From Coprobacter fastidiosus (GTDB taxonomy: Bacteria > Bacteroidota > Bacteroidia > Bacteroidales > Coprobacteraceae), in the NCBI RefSeq assembly GCF_030296935.1, contig NZ_AP028032.1:1054001-1118000 (forward strand): 64,000 nucleotides of DNA. Reading direction: 5' to 3'. The notes under the pieces were generated by a model that saw only the letters and a program-made list of their open reading frames with translations, was not told where the DNA came from and searched no databases. This document shows positions 20,601 to 29,068 of the stretch, in pieces; positions within the stretch are counted from its first letter, which is position 1; every line of letters starts with the position of its first letter. The translations under genes were made by a program, and so were the position numbers.

Positions 20601-20806
20601 AAACTCAGCACTTTTCCCTGCCGTATATCATCAGATATTACAGAAGCCCCATTTAATGTTTCGGCAATAACATTTCCTAAATTATCCGATGCTGTACCGT
20701 CCTCAAAATTTATATCTGCAATCTGTTTTGCTTTATTATCGCTAACCGACCATGCATATATAGGCAAAAGAAAACATAGACAAACAAATAAAGACATTCT
20801 TCTCAT
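17633..20806 (-). CDS. LamG-LamG-GH30 multidomain enzyme with T9SS sorting domain
   Basis: The 1057-residue protein has a signal peptide (1-20). A first concanavalin/LamG-like domain spans about 28-225 (ends GRIDNIKIYHTAL), a second about 245-440 (FDEITLEKSSLTSDEI), then a GH30 barrel from about 455: RNFGASDGWSTQ, acid/base Glu638 in SPLNEPQWEW, nucleophile Glu767 in YWQTEY. The last ~73 residues (VYPNPAKDQV, LNGKIIY, GVYVLKL, KLIVK) are a type A T9SS C-terminal domain. This directs export across the outer membrane and surface attachment or release. It is separated from the upstream SusCD-lipoprotein genes by an 89-nt gap with a strong hairpin. The lectin-like domains probably bind the glycan that the GH30 cleaves. 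Confidence 0.88.
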   Translation of the reverse strand: MRRMSLFVCLCFLLPIYAWSVSDNKAKQIADINFEDGTASDNLGNVIAETLNGASVISDDIRQGKVLSFDADLKGCLQLKGDILSDEMTISFFGKREDIDPNANWRMFLALYADDGSNIYLTPKTSWGDDSYIVIDNKPYSTYRSIAGEPLENNQWYHFALVFKGIQVKYYVNGKLSGELETLLNLSDFNISKIFLGCNPETSYSMSGRIDNIKIYHTALAVNQIAALAEDKELPEPSVSEDGEIAYARFSFETGLEDDMKNIESSSLNVERTKNNVRGYVADIKSDSRMSLQIGDLMKEELSFSFVYFKDLFKEEDVGKVLVRFQGQNNDEALLLVSQITSGQAVFEFKIREDGIVRTTGKMATVPLYSGKWNSISLVQVFSAGGSPYYRIYLNGALGKQIAGYTNKENPFSQIDFGCGENTCTGLFDEITLEKSSLTSDEIRDWDAEFCDFSEFTVCVDQKKQTIRNFGASDGWSTQFIGKYFPENKKEHLAELLFSCDTLSNGTPKGIGLSAWRFNIGAGTSEQGAASRISDETRRTECFLNPDMTTYDWTKQAGQQWFLEKAVKTYNVPDIIGWQNSPPVYYTVRGLGFREYGDAKSTILKREHFNDFGKFLADVVSHFKEQGINFKYISPLNEPQWEWNATSDGGVVSQEGTPWTNQEVSDVVKAIDAEFVKRGIDTKLFITEAGSINYLLKESTGDYANQLYNFWDDRSDLKIKDLPSVSSYVSSHSYWTDASATDIVEKRNALRDQIEETDPELEYWQTEYSLLGNGYKAIHSGGSSRTLSPMECGISLARIIHNDLVEADCSGWQWWTTFEKDASSGNEERFALIRYILNNQQTDGVYRPTKLLYALGNFSRFIRPGMKRVDVMRLDGLSAADAIANQMVSAYIDEINQELVIVVINASTQSRSIRMNISGLSNNMGITHFTPYITTNNLNDALRRGSDIAVTENYTMPATSIVTFVGKIKDLSDTGIIESVSDSRITVYPNPAKDQVTIRSEVPVNKISLIDLNGKIIYSSNPDSEIAVLPLNGLYKGVYVLKLNTGEETEIQKLIVK

Positions 20807-20835
20807 GGCTCTTTTTTTTAATATTAAGATTAAAC

Positions 20836-20880
20836 AATAATGTCTCCGAGCTTCTATCAGAAGACAACGAAGACATTATT
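20836..20880 (-). terminator. Strong intergenic hairpin between the glycan-binding lipoprotein and LamG-GH30 genes
   Basis: Arms 20836-20848 and 20868-20880 form a 13-bp stem in the minus-strand RNA, including one G-U pair. In plus-strand RNA the same position would be a C-A mismatch, which favours function in the minus transcript. Inside it a second stem (CTTCT/AGAAG around GAT) extends the structure. It is followed by a U-rich but interrupted tract. It may act as a partial terminator or as a 3' stabiliser that raises SusC/SusD mRNA relative to downstream enzymes. Confidence 0.65.
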
Positions 20881-20895
20881 TCTCAACAATATCAT

Positions 20896-21981
20896 TTAAT
20901 GCGAAACAGAAACAGTCACCAGAGCTTGTTGAGTCAGCTTGGGATTACTATTCCCCATAAAATTATAATCGATCGTATAAGTAACGTCTCCTTGCGAAAA
21001 ATCGACCGGAGTAACTCCCGATATTTGTTCAACACCATCGATCGTAACACGGCAATTTGTTCCATCCAACAAATTCGGATCATTGTTCATCGTCTCAAAA
21101 ACCGGAATCACATTACTTAAATCAATATCATCGGCTAATTGCAATGTAATATTATACCGGTCATAATATGCAATATCACGAGTTACAGTCCCCTCTACCC
21201 CATTAATAGAAAATTTCGTCATTTTAGGAATCATAACCGGAGCTACATAATAATTAGAAATGACTCCGGATGCCGTAATAACTCTAAAATTTTGTATTTT
21301 CAGTTTACCATCCTGAACAAATTCTACAATTCGCGAAGCTGTAGAACCAGAAACGATTTTCTTTTCTTCCCCTACAGGATCAATCCAATACATTTCCGCC
21401 AAGCTCGACGATAACTCAAAATTAACCAATTGTTTTGCCTTAATCGAATTAAACGTCGCATCTCTCCACGCATCGAACAATATCGGACAGATCAACGAAT
21501 CCGAAGAGATAAATTCTCCATACGAACTATAATATACCGTTCCTGCATATTCCGACATTCGGTATATATTATTTATTCTCAAATTATCCAATCCCCCGTC
21601 TAAGGCAACTACTTTAACAGTTACCGAGTCAACCTGAAATTCCCGCTCTCCATTTTCATTAATCGAAGAAGCGACCCATACAGCATTAAAAGTTCCCGGC
21701 TCTTGATAAGAATAAGAAAACGTACCATCCGAAGCTGCGGCAAAACCGGTATCTCCCTCCTTTCCATATACATGATTTGCATCTCCCGGATAAACGACAT
21801 AATACTGTCCGGAACCCTTATTCACAAAATGAACCGATTCAAAGACATCATAAGTATCTTTTTCTATTTCAAAAGCAGCCTTAGGCGCTACATATAAATC
21901 CCGGAGATAACCGTTTTCATCGCACGAAACGAGCATCAGAACAGCCAATAAGCTATATAATAAAACTCTTATCTTTTTCAT
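20896..21981 (-). CDS. Surface glycan-binding lipoprotein (SusE/SGBP-position, PKD-like)
   Basis: The open frame reaches 22008, inside susD. I choose the ATG at 21981, which gives a standard lipoprotein signal (MKKIRVLLYSLLAVLMLVSC) and a 16-nt gap from susD. The mature protein (about 340 residues) begins with a PKD-like fold (AAFEIEKDTYDVFESVHFVN, later GTFSYSYQEPGTFNAVWVA). It then has two beta-rich regions resembling DUF5018-type modules (ITASGVISNYYVAPVMIPKMTKF; VTYTIDYNF). Such proteins directly follow susCD and bind the target polysaccharide at the cell surface. No catalytic motif is seen. Binding role is inferred from position and fold, not from sequence identity. Confidence 0.72.
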   Translation of the reverse strand: MKKIRVLLYSLLAVLMLVSCDENGYLRDLYVAPKAAFEIEKDTYDVFESVHFVNKGSGQYYVVYPGDANHVYGKEGDTGFAAASDGTFSYSYQEPGTFNAVWVASSINENGEREFQVDSVTVKVVALDGGLDNLRINNIYRMSEYAGTVYYSSYGEFISSDSLICPILFDAWRDATFNSIKAKQLVNFELSSSLAEMYWIDPVGEEKKIVSGSTASRIVEFVQDGKLKIQNFRVITASGVISNYYVAPVMIPKMTKFSINGVEGTVTRDIAYYDRYNITLQLADDIDLSNVIPVFETMNNDPNLLDGTNCRVTIDGVEQISGVTPVDFSQGDVTYTIDYNFMGNSNPKLTQQALVTVSVSH

Positions 21982-21997
21982 AACACTACTCTCCATT

Positions 21998-23737
21998 TTA
22001 ATATCCAAAATTCTGTTCGATTACCCCATTGGAAATAGATATTTCTTCCTGAGGAATAGGAAATATTTCGTTTACTCCTTTTCTGAAATATTTTCCTCGC
22101 TCTCTGATTTTTCCAGACGGTTGTTCTACCGGAGCATTTTTATATACAGACGCCATTCTCTCGCTTAAAATACCCAAACGTGCAATTTCAAACCAACGGT
22201 CAAATTCTCCTGCCATCTCTATTCGTTTTTCTTTTAAGATAGCATCCTGCGTAACATCATAAGGAGCATAAGCGACATCTTGAAAATTAGCTGCCGGAAT
22301 CGATATATATTGAGAATTAGGATTATCCGGATCTAACAATTTACGAGCACGTTGACGAATTTTATTCACATAATCGACCGCTTTACGAGAATCGCCGGTC
22401 TCATTTAATGCTTCGGCAAATAACAATAATGCTTCCGGATAACGCATTACACGATAATTTCGTCCGTTTGTAGAACCCTCGCTACGGAATATATAATATT
22501 TAACAAAAATCATCCCATCTCCATAATTAAACCATCCGATTTGAGGAGATGTCTCCTCTTGTTTATAATATTCACTGATCGTACGTCCTGTAATGGTAAA
22601 CAATTTCCGAGGATCATTCTGAAATTGATTATTCAAATCATTTGTCGGTGTAATAGCTATTGTTGAAGAAGTTCCTCCTAACGAATTTATCAAAGAACCT
22701 CCACACGGCCAACTTTCATTTGTCGAAACTCCCGAGCCGGAATAATCATAATGATTTATTTCTATCAACGATTCAGGAGAAAACTCACCCTCAAGCCGGA
22801 ATATTTTATCGAACTCATCCAATTGATGAATACTTACTACATCTTGTCCTGCAAAAACAGTCTCTTTGGTAGCCGAAGGATCTAATACCAAACGTTTTGC
22901 CAAAGACTCCCACGACTCATTAGGATAATTTTCATCGAATTTCAGTATTTGATTATAAGTCAAATTTTTACCTTCAATAAAAAATTCTCCAATCTCCCGT
23001 GCCTCTTGCCATTTTTGCTCCTTATCCACCAATGTCAACTTTACGCCCGGCGATGCTTCATATACCAATACTTTCATCAGCAATCCTAAAGCTCCGCCGA
23101 CTCCAATCTGTCCGGCCTCAGTTAACTGATAACGACCTCTACGCAAAATCAGAATTGCTTCACGCAAATCCTTTTCGATATAAGCATACACCTCATCTAA
23201 AGAAGATCGGGGCACTACCATATTTCCCAAATCTACATCTTCAGGCTGTATCGATACACCGCCATAAGTTTTCACCAAATTAAAATAAAAAAGGGCTCTC
23301 AACAATTTGGCCTGTCCCAAAACTTCACGTATCTCTTTTTCGCTCGTACCATTTGCCCGATAATCGACATAGGGAGCCGATCTGATTACCTGATTAGCTT
23401 TATTGATACCCTGATAATTTATTTGATAACGTTGCAAGATATACGTATTTTCTGTATTAAACTGGAAATTAACCAATTGCCCCATTTCATTAATTTCGAC
23501 ATCTTGCTTATTCCAAGAATTATCGCTCATGGCCTCACCGAAAATAATTTCACTCAACTGATACTGTTGCGATTGCATCAGATTATAAACCGAATTTAAT
23601 CCGATACGCAGATTATTCAAATCTTTATAAAAAACGTCCCCTTCTACCAATCCGGTCTGTTCAGGCTCAAAATAGTCCTCACACGACGAAAAAAACAACG
23701 GGTACATTGCTAAAAGAATATATATCAACTTTTTCAT
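21998..23737 (-). CDS. SusD/RagB-family outer-membrane lipoprotein
   Basis: The 579-residue protein has a lipoprotein signal peptide with lipobox FFSSC (Cys19). SusD marks include the N-terminal helix region (YKDLNNLRIGLNSVYNLMQSQ), the LLRALFYFNLVKTYGGV TPR-like segment, and the C-terminal RYPEALLLFAEALNETGD and KEKRIEMAGEFDRWFEIARLG motifs, ending FPIPQEEISISNGVIEQNFGY. It forms the lid over the SusC channel at 23750-26908, whose gene lies 12 nt upstream, and captures oligosaccharides at the surface. Length and motif order are normal for the family. The ligand cannot be deduced. Confidence 0.95.
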   Translation of the reverse strand: MKKLIYILLAMYPLFFSSCEDYFEPEQTGLVEGDVFYKDLNNLRIGLNSVYNLMQSQQYQLSEIIFGEAMSDNSWNKQDVEINEMGQLVNFQFNTENTYILQRYQINYQGINKANQVIRSAPYVDYRANGTSEKEIREVLGQAKLLRALFYFNLVKTYGGVSIQPEDVDLGNMVVPRSSLDEVYAYIEKDLREAILILRRGRYQLTEAGQIGVGGALGLLMKVLVYEASPGVKLTLVDKEQKWQEAREIGEFFIEGKNLTYNQILKFDENYPNESWESLAKRLVLDPSATKETVFAGQDVVSIHQLDEFDKIFRLEGEFSPESLIEINHYDYSGSGVSTNESWPCGGSLINSLGGTSSTIAITPTNDLNNQFQNDPRKLFTITGRTISEYYKQEETSPQIGWFNYGDGMIFVKYYIFRSEGSTNGRNYRVMRYPEALLLFAEALNETGDSRKAVDYVNKIRQRARKLLDPDNPNSQYISIPAANFQDVAYAPYDVTQDAILKEKRIEMAGEFDRWFEIARLGILSERMASVYKNAPVEQPSGKIRERGKYFRKGVNEIFPIPQEEISISNGVIEQNFGY

Positions 23738-23749
23738 ATTCGAAATTAT

Positions 23750-26700
23750 TTAAAAATCAATAATTACGCCAAACATATAAGAGCGCGCTTGAGGATATAC
23801 TCCTTGATCGATACCCAAATAAAGATTATTACTTTCTTGACCTGAAGTTTTACCGACCTCCGGATCCAAACCATCATAACTAGTGATAGTAAATAGGTTC
23901 GTAGCAGAAGCATAAACTCTTAAATTACTCACAGACAATTTATTTACCCATTTTTTAGGGAAAGTATATCCTAATTGAATATTCTTTAACCTCAAATATG
24001 AACCGTCTTGTATATAAAAATCAGAATTTCTGAAATTCATTTCATTTTTAGTTCCGTCCGAACTGGGTAACGGCACTGTCCCATTCAAATTAGCACCCCA
24101 ATGATCCCGATAAGAAGGATTAGCAGGATCGGGAACTGGCCTCCAAACTTTATCGAAATAATCTTTCGCCACATTTGAATAACTCAAATAATTTAAGTTT
24201 TCCCATACTCCATTGTAAGCCACATTTGAATAACGGAAATATTTTGTCACATCATAAATCTCATTTCCGGCAACACCTTGGAAAAACATCGACAAATCAA
24301 ATCCCTTATATTCCATGTTGATATTAAATCCGTAATAAAAATCCGGATTAGGATTCCCGATGAATGTACGATCGCTGTCATCGATTACACCATCGCCGTT
24401 TACATCTACAAATTTCATATCTCCGGGTGTATAAGTTGATCCAGAAGAAAATACCGGAACTTTAGGAGAACCGTCTTCATTGAAATCTGCTTCGGTCATG
24501 ATTCCGGCTGTTTTCCAACCATAAAAACAAGCAATAGGAGCTCCGACTACCGTTTTATTTACATAACCCAAATTATTAGGACTGCCTAAATTTCCACCAT
24601 ATATGGCATCATTATTTCCGCCTAAAGCAGTCACTTCATTTTTTACTTTCGTAAAATTTCCCGACAATTCAAAATTAAAATCTCCTATACGATCTTTATA
24701 AGAAAGCTGAACTTCCCACCCTTTATTTCTCACGCTTCCGGCATTCTGCATCGGAGTAGAAGTGTACCCTGACGAATAGACAATAGGGACAGCAACCAAC
24801 ATATCGTGTGTATCCTTAATAAAATAATCGACCGATGTAGAGATACGATTATCCAAAACATTAAAATCAAGTCCGACACTGGTCGATTGAGTACGTTCCC
24901 AAAGAATATCGGAATTTCCGTATGAAGATATACTCATACCCGGTTGAATTGTAGGCATTCCCACTCCATATATATAAGTAGCCGATTGCTGTCCGACATA
25001 AGTTGCATAAGCATTATTTCCAATACGATTATTACCCAACTGTCCCCAACCGGCACGCAATTTCAAAAGACTTATCCAATCTACATTCTGCATAAATGAC
25101 TCCGAATTAATCTTCCATCCGGCAGATACACTCGGAAAATATCCCCAACGATTTTTTTTCGAAAATCTGGATGAAGCGTCCGCACGGAAATTCGCTTGTA
25201 ATAAATAACGGTCTTTATAGTCATAACTAATACGTCCCAAAAGACCTAAAGCAGTCCAAGAAGTTGTATATCCAGACGTCGATTGAGAAAATTGAGCAAA
25301 GTTCAATGCATTAAATTCATCATCATACCCTCCATATCCTGTACCTTGTGCCCATGTACGCTTCATTGTCGAGGTTTCCAGCGTTTGACCGACCATCACA
25401 GAAAAATCGTGATCGCCCCATTTTGCCGTATAATTCAAAATATTGTCCCAACTTATATTATCGGTAGTCGTCGGATAACGTTTTACATCATATTTTATAG
25501 TTCCTACAATTTCAGGATTTACGTTATAACGGTTAAACTGTTCTTGATCGGAAGCATAATTCGAATAACTGGCACGAGTTGAATATTTTAATCCTTTCAC
25601 AATATCCCAATCCAATGTTATTTGCCCGATAAAAGTATTAACATAGGTATCATAAGTCGTACGACGAAGATTTTCGATCGGAGTAGTCCAATTATAACTT
25701 TCATTCTGATCATAAATAGGTGTGAGCGGATTATAGTTAATGGCTGTCTTAATTACACCCCAAGTTCCCTCTCCGACAACTCTGCGATCTTCACGCGCAT
25801 AAGTAAGATTCGTACCAAGAGACAAATTCTTCAGCAACTTAGCATTCATCTTTCCGTTAAAAGATTTGCGTTCATAATTCGACTCTTTTATAATACCGTC
25901 CGTATTCTGAAAATTACCACTGACATAATAATTCAATTTATCATTGCCTCCATACAATGAGATATTGTATTTCTGCATTAATGCACTACGAGACAATTCA
26001 TCCCACCAATCAACCCCTTTATCTATCAACTCTTGAGTTTCCGGCTTTACCTTCATCTGGCCTGTAGCCGCATCATAATCCGTAACAATATTCAGATTAT
26101 TCACAAAGTCGGAATAATAAGCAAAATCCTGTTTGTCCATTAGTCCGGGATCTTTCCATGACTCCTGCCATCCCAGATAAGCATTAAAATTCACATTTAA
26201 GATTTTCTGGCTGTTTTTACCCGATTTAGTAACAACGAGCACTACACCGTTCGCAGCACGAGAACCGTAAATAGCCGCAGAAGATGCATCTTTTAAAATT
26301 TCGATAGATTCTATATCATCCGGAGACAAATAATCGATATTATCCATCGGTATTCCGTCAACCACATATAAAGGGTCGGAATTATTGATCGTACCCATAC
26401 CTCGAATACGAACCGTAGAACTGGCACCCGGAGCTCCGGAATTCTGTACAATCTCAACTCCTGCAGCCTTTCCCTGAATAGCATGCATGACATTCGTTGC
26501 CGGTAATTTAGCTATCTCATCTGCGTCCACAGAAGCAATAGCCCCTGTCAAATCGCTTTTTTTCTGTACTCCATAACCGATAACCACGACCTGATCCAAC
26601 TCTTGAGTCGATTCCTGTAAAGTAATCGTAATAGAAGTCTTCCCGTTCAAAGGCTGTACAACGGTCTTATACCCAACATAAGAGACCTGCAAAGAAGCAT

Positions 26701-26908
26701 TTTTATCCTTCACGGTAATTTTAAATTGACCGTCCAGATCACTCATTGTTCCGATACTTGTTCCTTTCACCTGTATCGAAGCGCCGATAATCGGCTCTTT
26801 GTTGTTCGCATCTATCACTTTACCCGTAATCACCTGAGAATAAACAGGCATAACAAGCATAATCATGAACAATAACAACAAAGCCTTTATTTTTCTATGG
26901 CTTAGCAT
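23750..26908 (-). CDS. SusC/RagA-family TonB-dependent glycan transporter
   Basis: The 1052-residue protein has a signal peptide (about 1-24), a carboxypeptidase-D-like regulatory domain (about 26-100: ITGKVIDANNKEPIIGASI, SYVGYKT), a TonB box-like segment ELDQVVVIGYG, the plug domain with the SusC signature VRIRGMGTINNSDPLYVVDG, and a 22-strand barrel ending in YMFGVIIDF. It imports oligosaccharides across the outer membrane using TonB energy. It lacks the STN domain found in the second SusC of this window, consistent with control by something other than an ECF sigma/anti-sigma pair. It heads the susCD segment and is preceded by a leader containing a hairpin (26949-26972). Confidence 0.95.
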   Translation of the reverse strand: MLSHRKIKALLLLFMIMLVMPVYSQVITGKVIDANNKEPIIGASIQVKGTSIGTMSDLDGQFKITVKDKNASLQVSYVGYKTVVQPLNGKTSITITLQESTQELDQVVVIGYGVQKKSDLTGAIASVDADEIAKLPATNVMHAIQGKAAGVEIVQNSGAPGASSTVRIRGMGTINNSDPLYVVDGIPMDNIDYLSPDDIESIEILKDASSAAIYGSRAANGVVLVVTKSGKNSQKILNVNFNAYLGWQESWKDPGLMDKQDFAYYSDFVNNLNIVTDYDAATGQMKVKPETQELIDKGVDWWDELSRSALMQKYNISLYGGNDKLNYYVSGNFQNTDGIIKESNYERKSFNGKMNAKLLKNLSLGTNLTYAREDRRVVGEGTWGVIKTAINYNPLTPIYDQNESYNWTTPIENLRRTTYDTYVNTFIGQITLDWDIVKGLKYSTRASYSNYASDQEQFNRYNVNPEIVGTIKYDVKRYPTTTDNISWDNILNYTAKWGDHDFSVMVGQTLETSTMKRTWAQGTGYGGYDDEFNALNFAQFSQSTSGYTTSWTALGLLGRISYDYKDRYLLQANFRADASSRFSKKNRWGYFPSVSAGWKINSESFMQNVDWISLLKLRAGWGQLGNNRIGNNAYATYVGQQSATYIYGVGMPTIQPGMSISSYGNSDILWERTQSTSVGLDFNVLDNRISTSVDYFIKDTHDMLVAVPIVYSSGYTSTPMQNAGSVRNKGWEVQLSYKDRIGDFNFELSGNFTKVKNEVTALGGNNDAIYGGNLGSPNNLGYVNKTVVGAPIACFYGWKTAGIMTEADFNEDGSPKVPVFSSGSTYTPGDMKFVDVNGDGVIDDSDRTFIGNPNPDFYYGFNINMEYKGFDLSMFFQGVAGNEIYDVTKYFRYSNVAYNGVWENLNYLSYSNVAKDYFDKVWRPVPDPANPSYRDHWGANLNGTVPLPSSDGTKNEMNFRNSDFYIQDGSYLRLKNIQLGYTFPKKWVNKLSVSNLRVYASATNLFTITSYDGLDPEVGKTSGQESNNLYLGIDQGVYPQARSYMFGVIIDF

Positions 26909-26948
26909 GGTTAAAACTATTTAAGTTATAAAATAAAATGGTCTAAAG

Positions 26949-26972
26949 AAAAACCTGTAGAAACAGGTTTTT
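26949..26972 (-). promoter_or_regulatory. Terminator-like hairpin in the susC leader
   Basis: Arms 26949-26958 and 26963-26972 form a perfect 10-bp stem with a 4-nt loop. On the minus strand it is followed by a T-rich stretch, only 40 nt before the susC ATG at 26908. It comes after the separate terminator of the upstream gene (27032-27061). Either it is a back-up terminator or an attenuator controlling entry into susC. I see no convincing TAnnTTTG box between the hairpin and the ATG. Confidence 0.5.
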
Positions 26973-27031
26973 CACATCAAATAATCATTTGTACCTTTCG
27001 AAAACCTTTTTCTAATCTTATTTTAAGAAAC

Positions 27032-27061
27032 ATGGGACTATGTAAAGAACCATAGTCCCAT
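27032..27061 (-). terminator. Terminator of the ELWxxDGT gene
   Basis: Arms 27032-27042 and 27051-27061 form a perfect 11-bp GC-containing stem (with an 8-nt loop), starting 11 nt after the stop codon of the minus-strand gene. A T-rich segment (GTTTCTT) follows. It would separate the ELWxxDGT gene from susC, at least partly. Confidence 0.7.
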
Positions 27062-27071
27062 ATCTTATAAT

Positions 27072-28877
27072 TTATTTAACTACAATCTTTTCAACAACTT
27101 GATGTCCGTCAGCTAATACAATTTTTACAAAATAGATTCCGTTAAGAGCCGAAACATCAATATTATCGGCTGCCGTCTCCAACACCTGTGCACCCGAAAG
27201 ATCATAAATTTGTACGGTTTTTATATCCTGATGTGTCGTGATGAAAATTCTTTCGGTTGCAGGATTAGGGTAAACCGTCACCTTAACAGCCACCGTTGCA
27301 GGATCTTCTATAGCACTGGTTCCTCCCAAATCATATTTGTAAAGAGCTTTTGTCGATGAAGAGCCGAAATACAGATTATTATTAATATTATAAAATCCCG
27401 TAGGAGAACCGTTATCCGGTAAATCGACAACTTTAACAGGGGCATTTTCAATACCGTCGATCACCCATAATTCATTATTGTTGTTCTCATCTTGTGCTTT
27501 AAAAAACAGTTTGCCGCTTACTTCTCTGAAGTTTGAGCAATTATCAGCCAAACTTCCGGCAGCAATCTCTGTACCCCAGAACTGACGCTGATAAATACAA
27601 GTATCCAAAGTAGCGGTAGGAGCCAACCACAAACTATATCCCGAAGCATATTGGTTAACATCTTCCGGCATATAATATCCTCCGTTGGCCTGAATCATCA
27701 AATATCCTTGATATACAAAGAAATCAGCATTCGACCCCCAAGAATCCAAAGCAACATTTCCACCCCAATGATTAATATCATAAATCATACGAGGATTTAC
27801 TCCATCTTCGATAGGCTTGGTCAAATCCCAGAAACAAGGCTCACAACCATGAATACCGTCCTTTGCTCGGAAATAAATCGTATCACCAATTGCTATCGGG
27901 TAAGCAAATTCCGTAGCCGCAGGTAGACCTCCAACTTCTCCCTTGGCGAAATCGAATCCCAACCACTTAGTCCCCTCAGGAGTTCCATCGCTATACCAAA
28001 TTTCACTCCCGTAATCCTGACCGACTTGTTCCGCTACCGTTTCAGCACGAAAAACCACCATCTTATCATTGATATTACGCAATGCTCCAATCCCTGCCGG
28101 ACCGGTTCCGAATGTACCATCATCACTCGGTCTGTTATTAATATCTTTCAGTAACTTTGTTCCTTCAGGTGTTCCATCGGTAATCCACAATTCTTCGTTA
28201 TGCTCAAGATCAACTCCTGCGAAAAAAGCCTTATCGCCCATTACCTCAAAATAACTCCTCATCGGAATGCTTGCGATACGCACTGTTCCTTCTTCTGTAC
28301 CATCGGATATCCAAATCCAACTCTCAGGAGTTTCAGGATCTACAACAGGCATCATTTCACTTTCTTCATCCCTCGCTGTAAAAAGAACTTTATCCCCGAG
28401 AATAACCATATTTCCCGGTTGAGAACCGATATTTCCCGGATAAATATCTTTTACCATTTTCGTCCCCTCTACTGTTCCGTCTGAGACCCAAAGTTCCCGT
28501 CCGTATTCAGCAGTTTCTGCCGTAAAGAACAATTTTCCGTTCACCCATTTCAAACCACTCGGTTCGGAACTCTCAGATCCCGGAATAATATCCATAAATA
28601 ACTTCGTACCTTCCGGTGTCAAGTCTGTGTACCACAACTCGCTGCCATGATCAGCATCCTTGCCGGCAAAAAAGAGAAAATTCTCTGTTCTCACGGCATG
28701 TTCTTTAGGACCCAATGGATTGGCAACAGACATAACACTACCCAACTCTAAACCTTCCGGTGTCAAACGGGTCATTCCATCCGGCAAAACTTGTGCTGTC
28801 ATAGGGGCGAACATTGCCCAAGCACACAGACATCCTGTAAAAAATTTCAGATTTCGTTTTAGATAACAATGTTTCAT
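27072..28877 (-). CDS. ELWxxDGT-repeat protein with T9SS sorting domain
   Basis: The 601-residue protein has an N-terminal signal (about 1-29). It carries repeats of the ELWxxDGT type near residues 80-92, 128-140, 187-198, 229-241 and 292-304 (for example RELWVSDGTVEGTKMVKDI). These are known from hyalin-like surface proteins and predicted to form a beta-propeller. The last ~73 residues (TVYPNPATERI, IYDLSGAQVLE, GIYFVKI, EKIVVK) are a type A T9SS C-terminal signal. It sits between GH2 and susC and has its own operator-bearing promoter (28967-29025) and terminator. No enzymatic residues are evident. A role as an exported glycan-binding or adhesive protein is inference. Confidence 0.82.
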   Translation of the reverse strand: MKHCYLKRNLKFFTGCLCAWAMFAPMTAQVLPDGMTRLTPEGLELGSVMSVANPLGPKEHAVRTENFLFFAGKDADHGSELWYTDLTPEGTKLFMDIIPGSESSEPSGLKWVNGKLFFTAETAEYGRELWVSDGTVEGTKMVKDIYPGNIGSQPGNMVILGDKVLFTARDEESEMMPVVDPETPESWIWISDGTEEGTVRIASIPMRSYFEVMGDKAFFAGVDLEHNEELWITDGTPEGTKLLKDINNRPSDDGTFGTGPAGIGALRNINDKMVVFRAETVAEQVGQDYGSEIWYSDGTPEGTKWLGFDFAKGEVGGLPAATEFAYPIAIGDTIYFRAKDGIHGCEPCFWDLTKPIEDGVNPRMIYDINHWGGNVALDSWGSNADFFVYQGYLMIQANGGYYMPEDVNQYASGYSLWLAPTATLDTCIYQRQFWGTEIAAGSLADNCSNFREVSGKLFFKAQDENNNNELWVIDGIENAPVKVVDLPDNGSPTGFYNINNNLYFGSSSTKALYKYDLGGTSAIEDPATVAVKVTVYPNPATERIFITTHQDIKTVQIYDLSGAQVLETAADNIDVSALNGIYFVKIVLADGHQVVEKIVVK

Positions 28878-28966
28878 GGCTCAAAAATTTATAATTAAAA
28901 AATATCTGATAAGATCGGCAATGATTATTTAAAGATAAATAACTACCGATTTTTAAGTTTACATCA

Positions 28967-29025
28967 CGAAAATACGACTATAAAAAGCATAAAAAAATGG
29001 ACAATTTCACAAAGCACATGGACAA
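28967..29025 (-). promoter_or_regulatory. Promoter with paired 21-bp-spaced half-sites (PUL operator, copy 2)
   Basis: On the minus strand a near-consensus -7 box TATTTTCG (28967-28974) has TTGTCCAT exactly 22 nt upstream (28997-29004). A second identical TTGTCCAT begins 21 bp further up (29018-29025). It is the most perfect of the three copies. The site lies in the 191-nt gap before the ELWxxDGT gene and would give a leader of about 80 nt. The rest of this gap holds no recognisable gene. Confidence 0.65.
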
Positions 29026-29068
29026 ATTTTCGGTCTATCCATTTCTTCAGGTTTTATCAAAAATGTTT

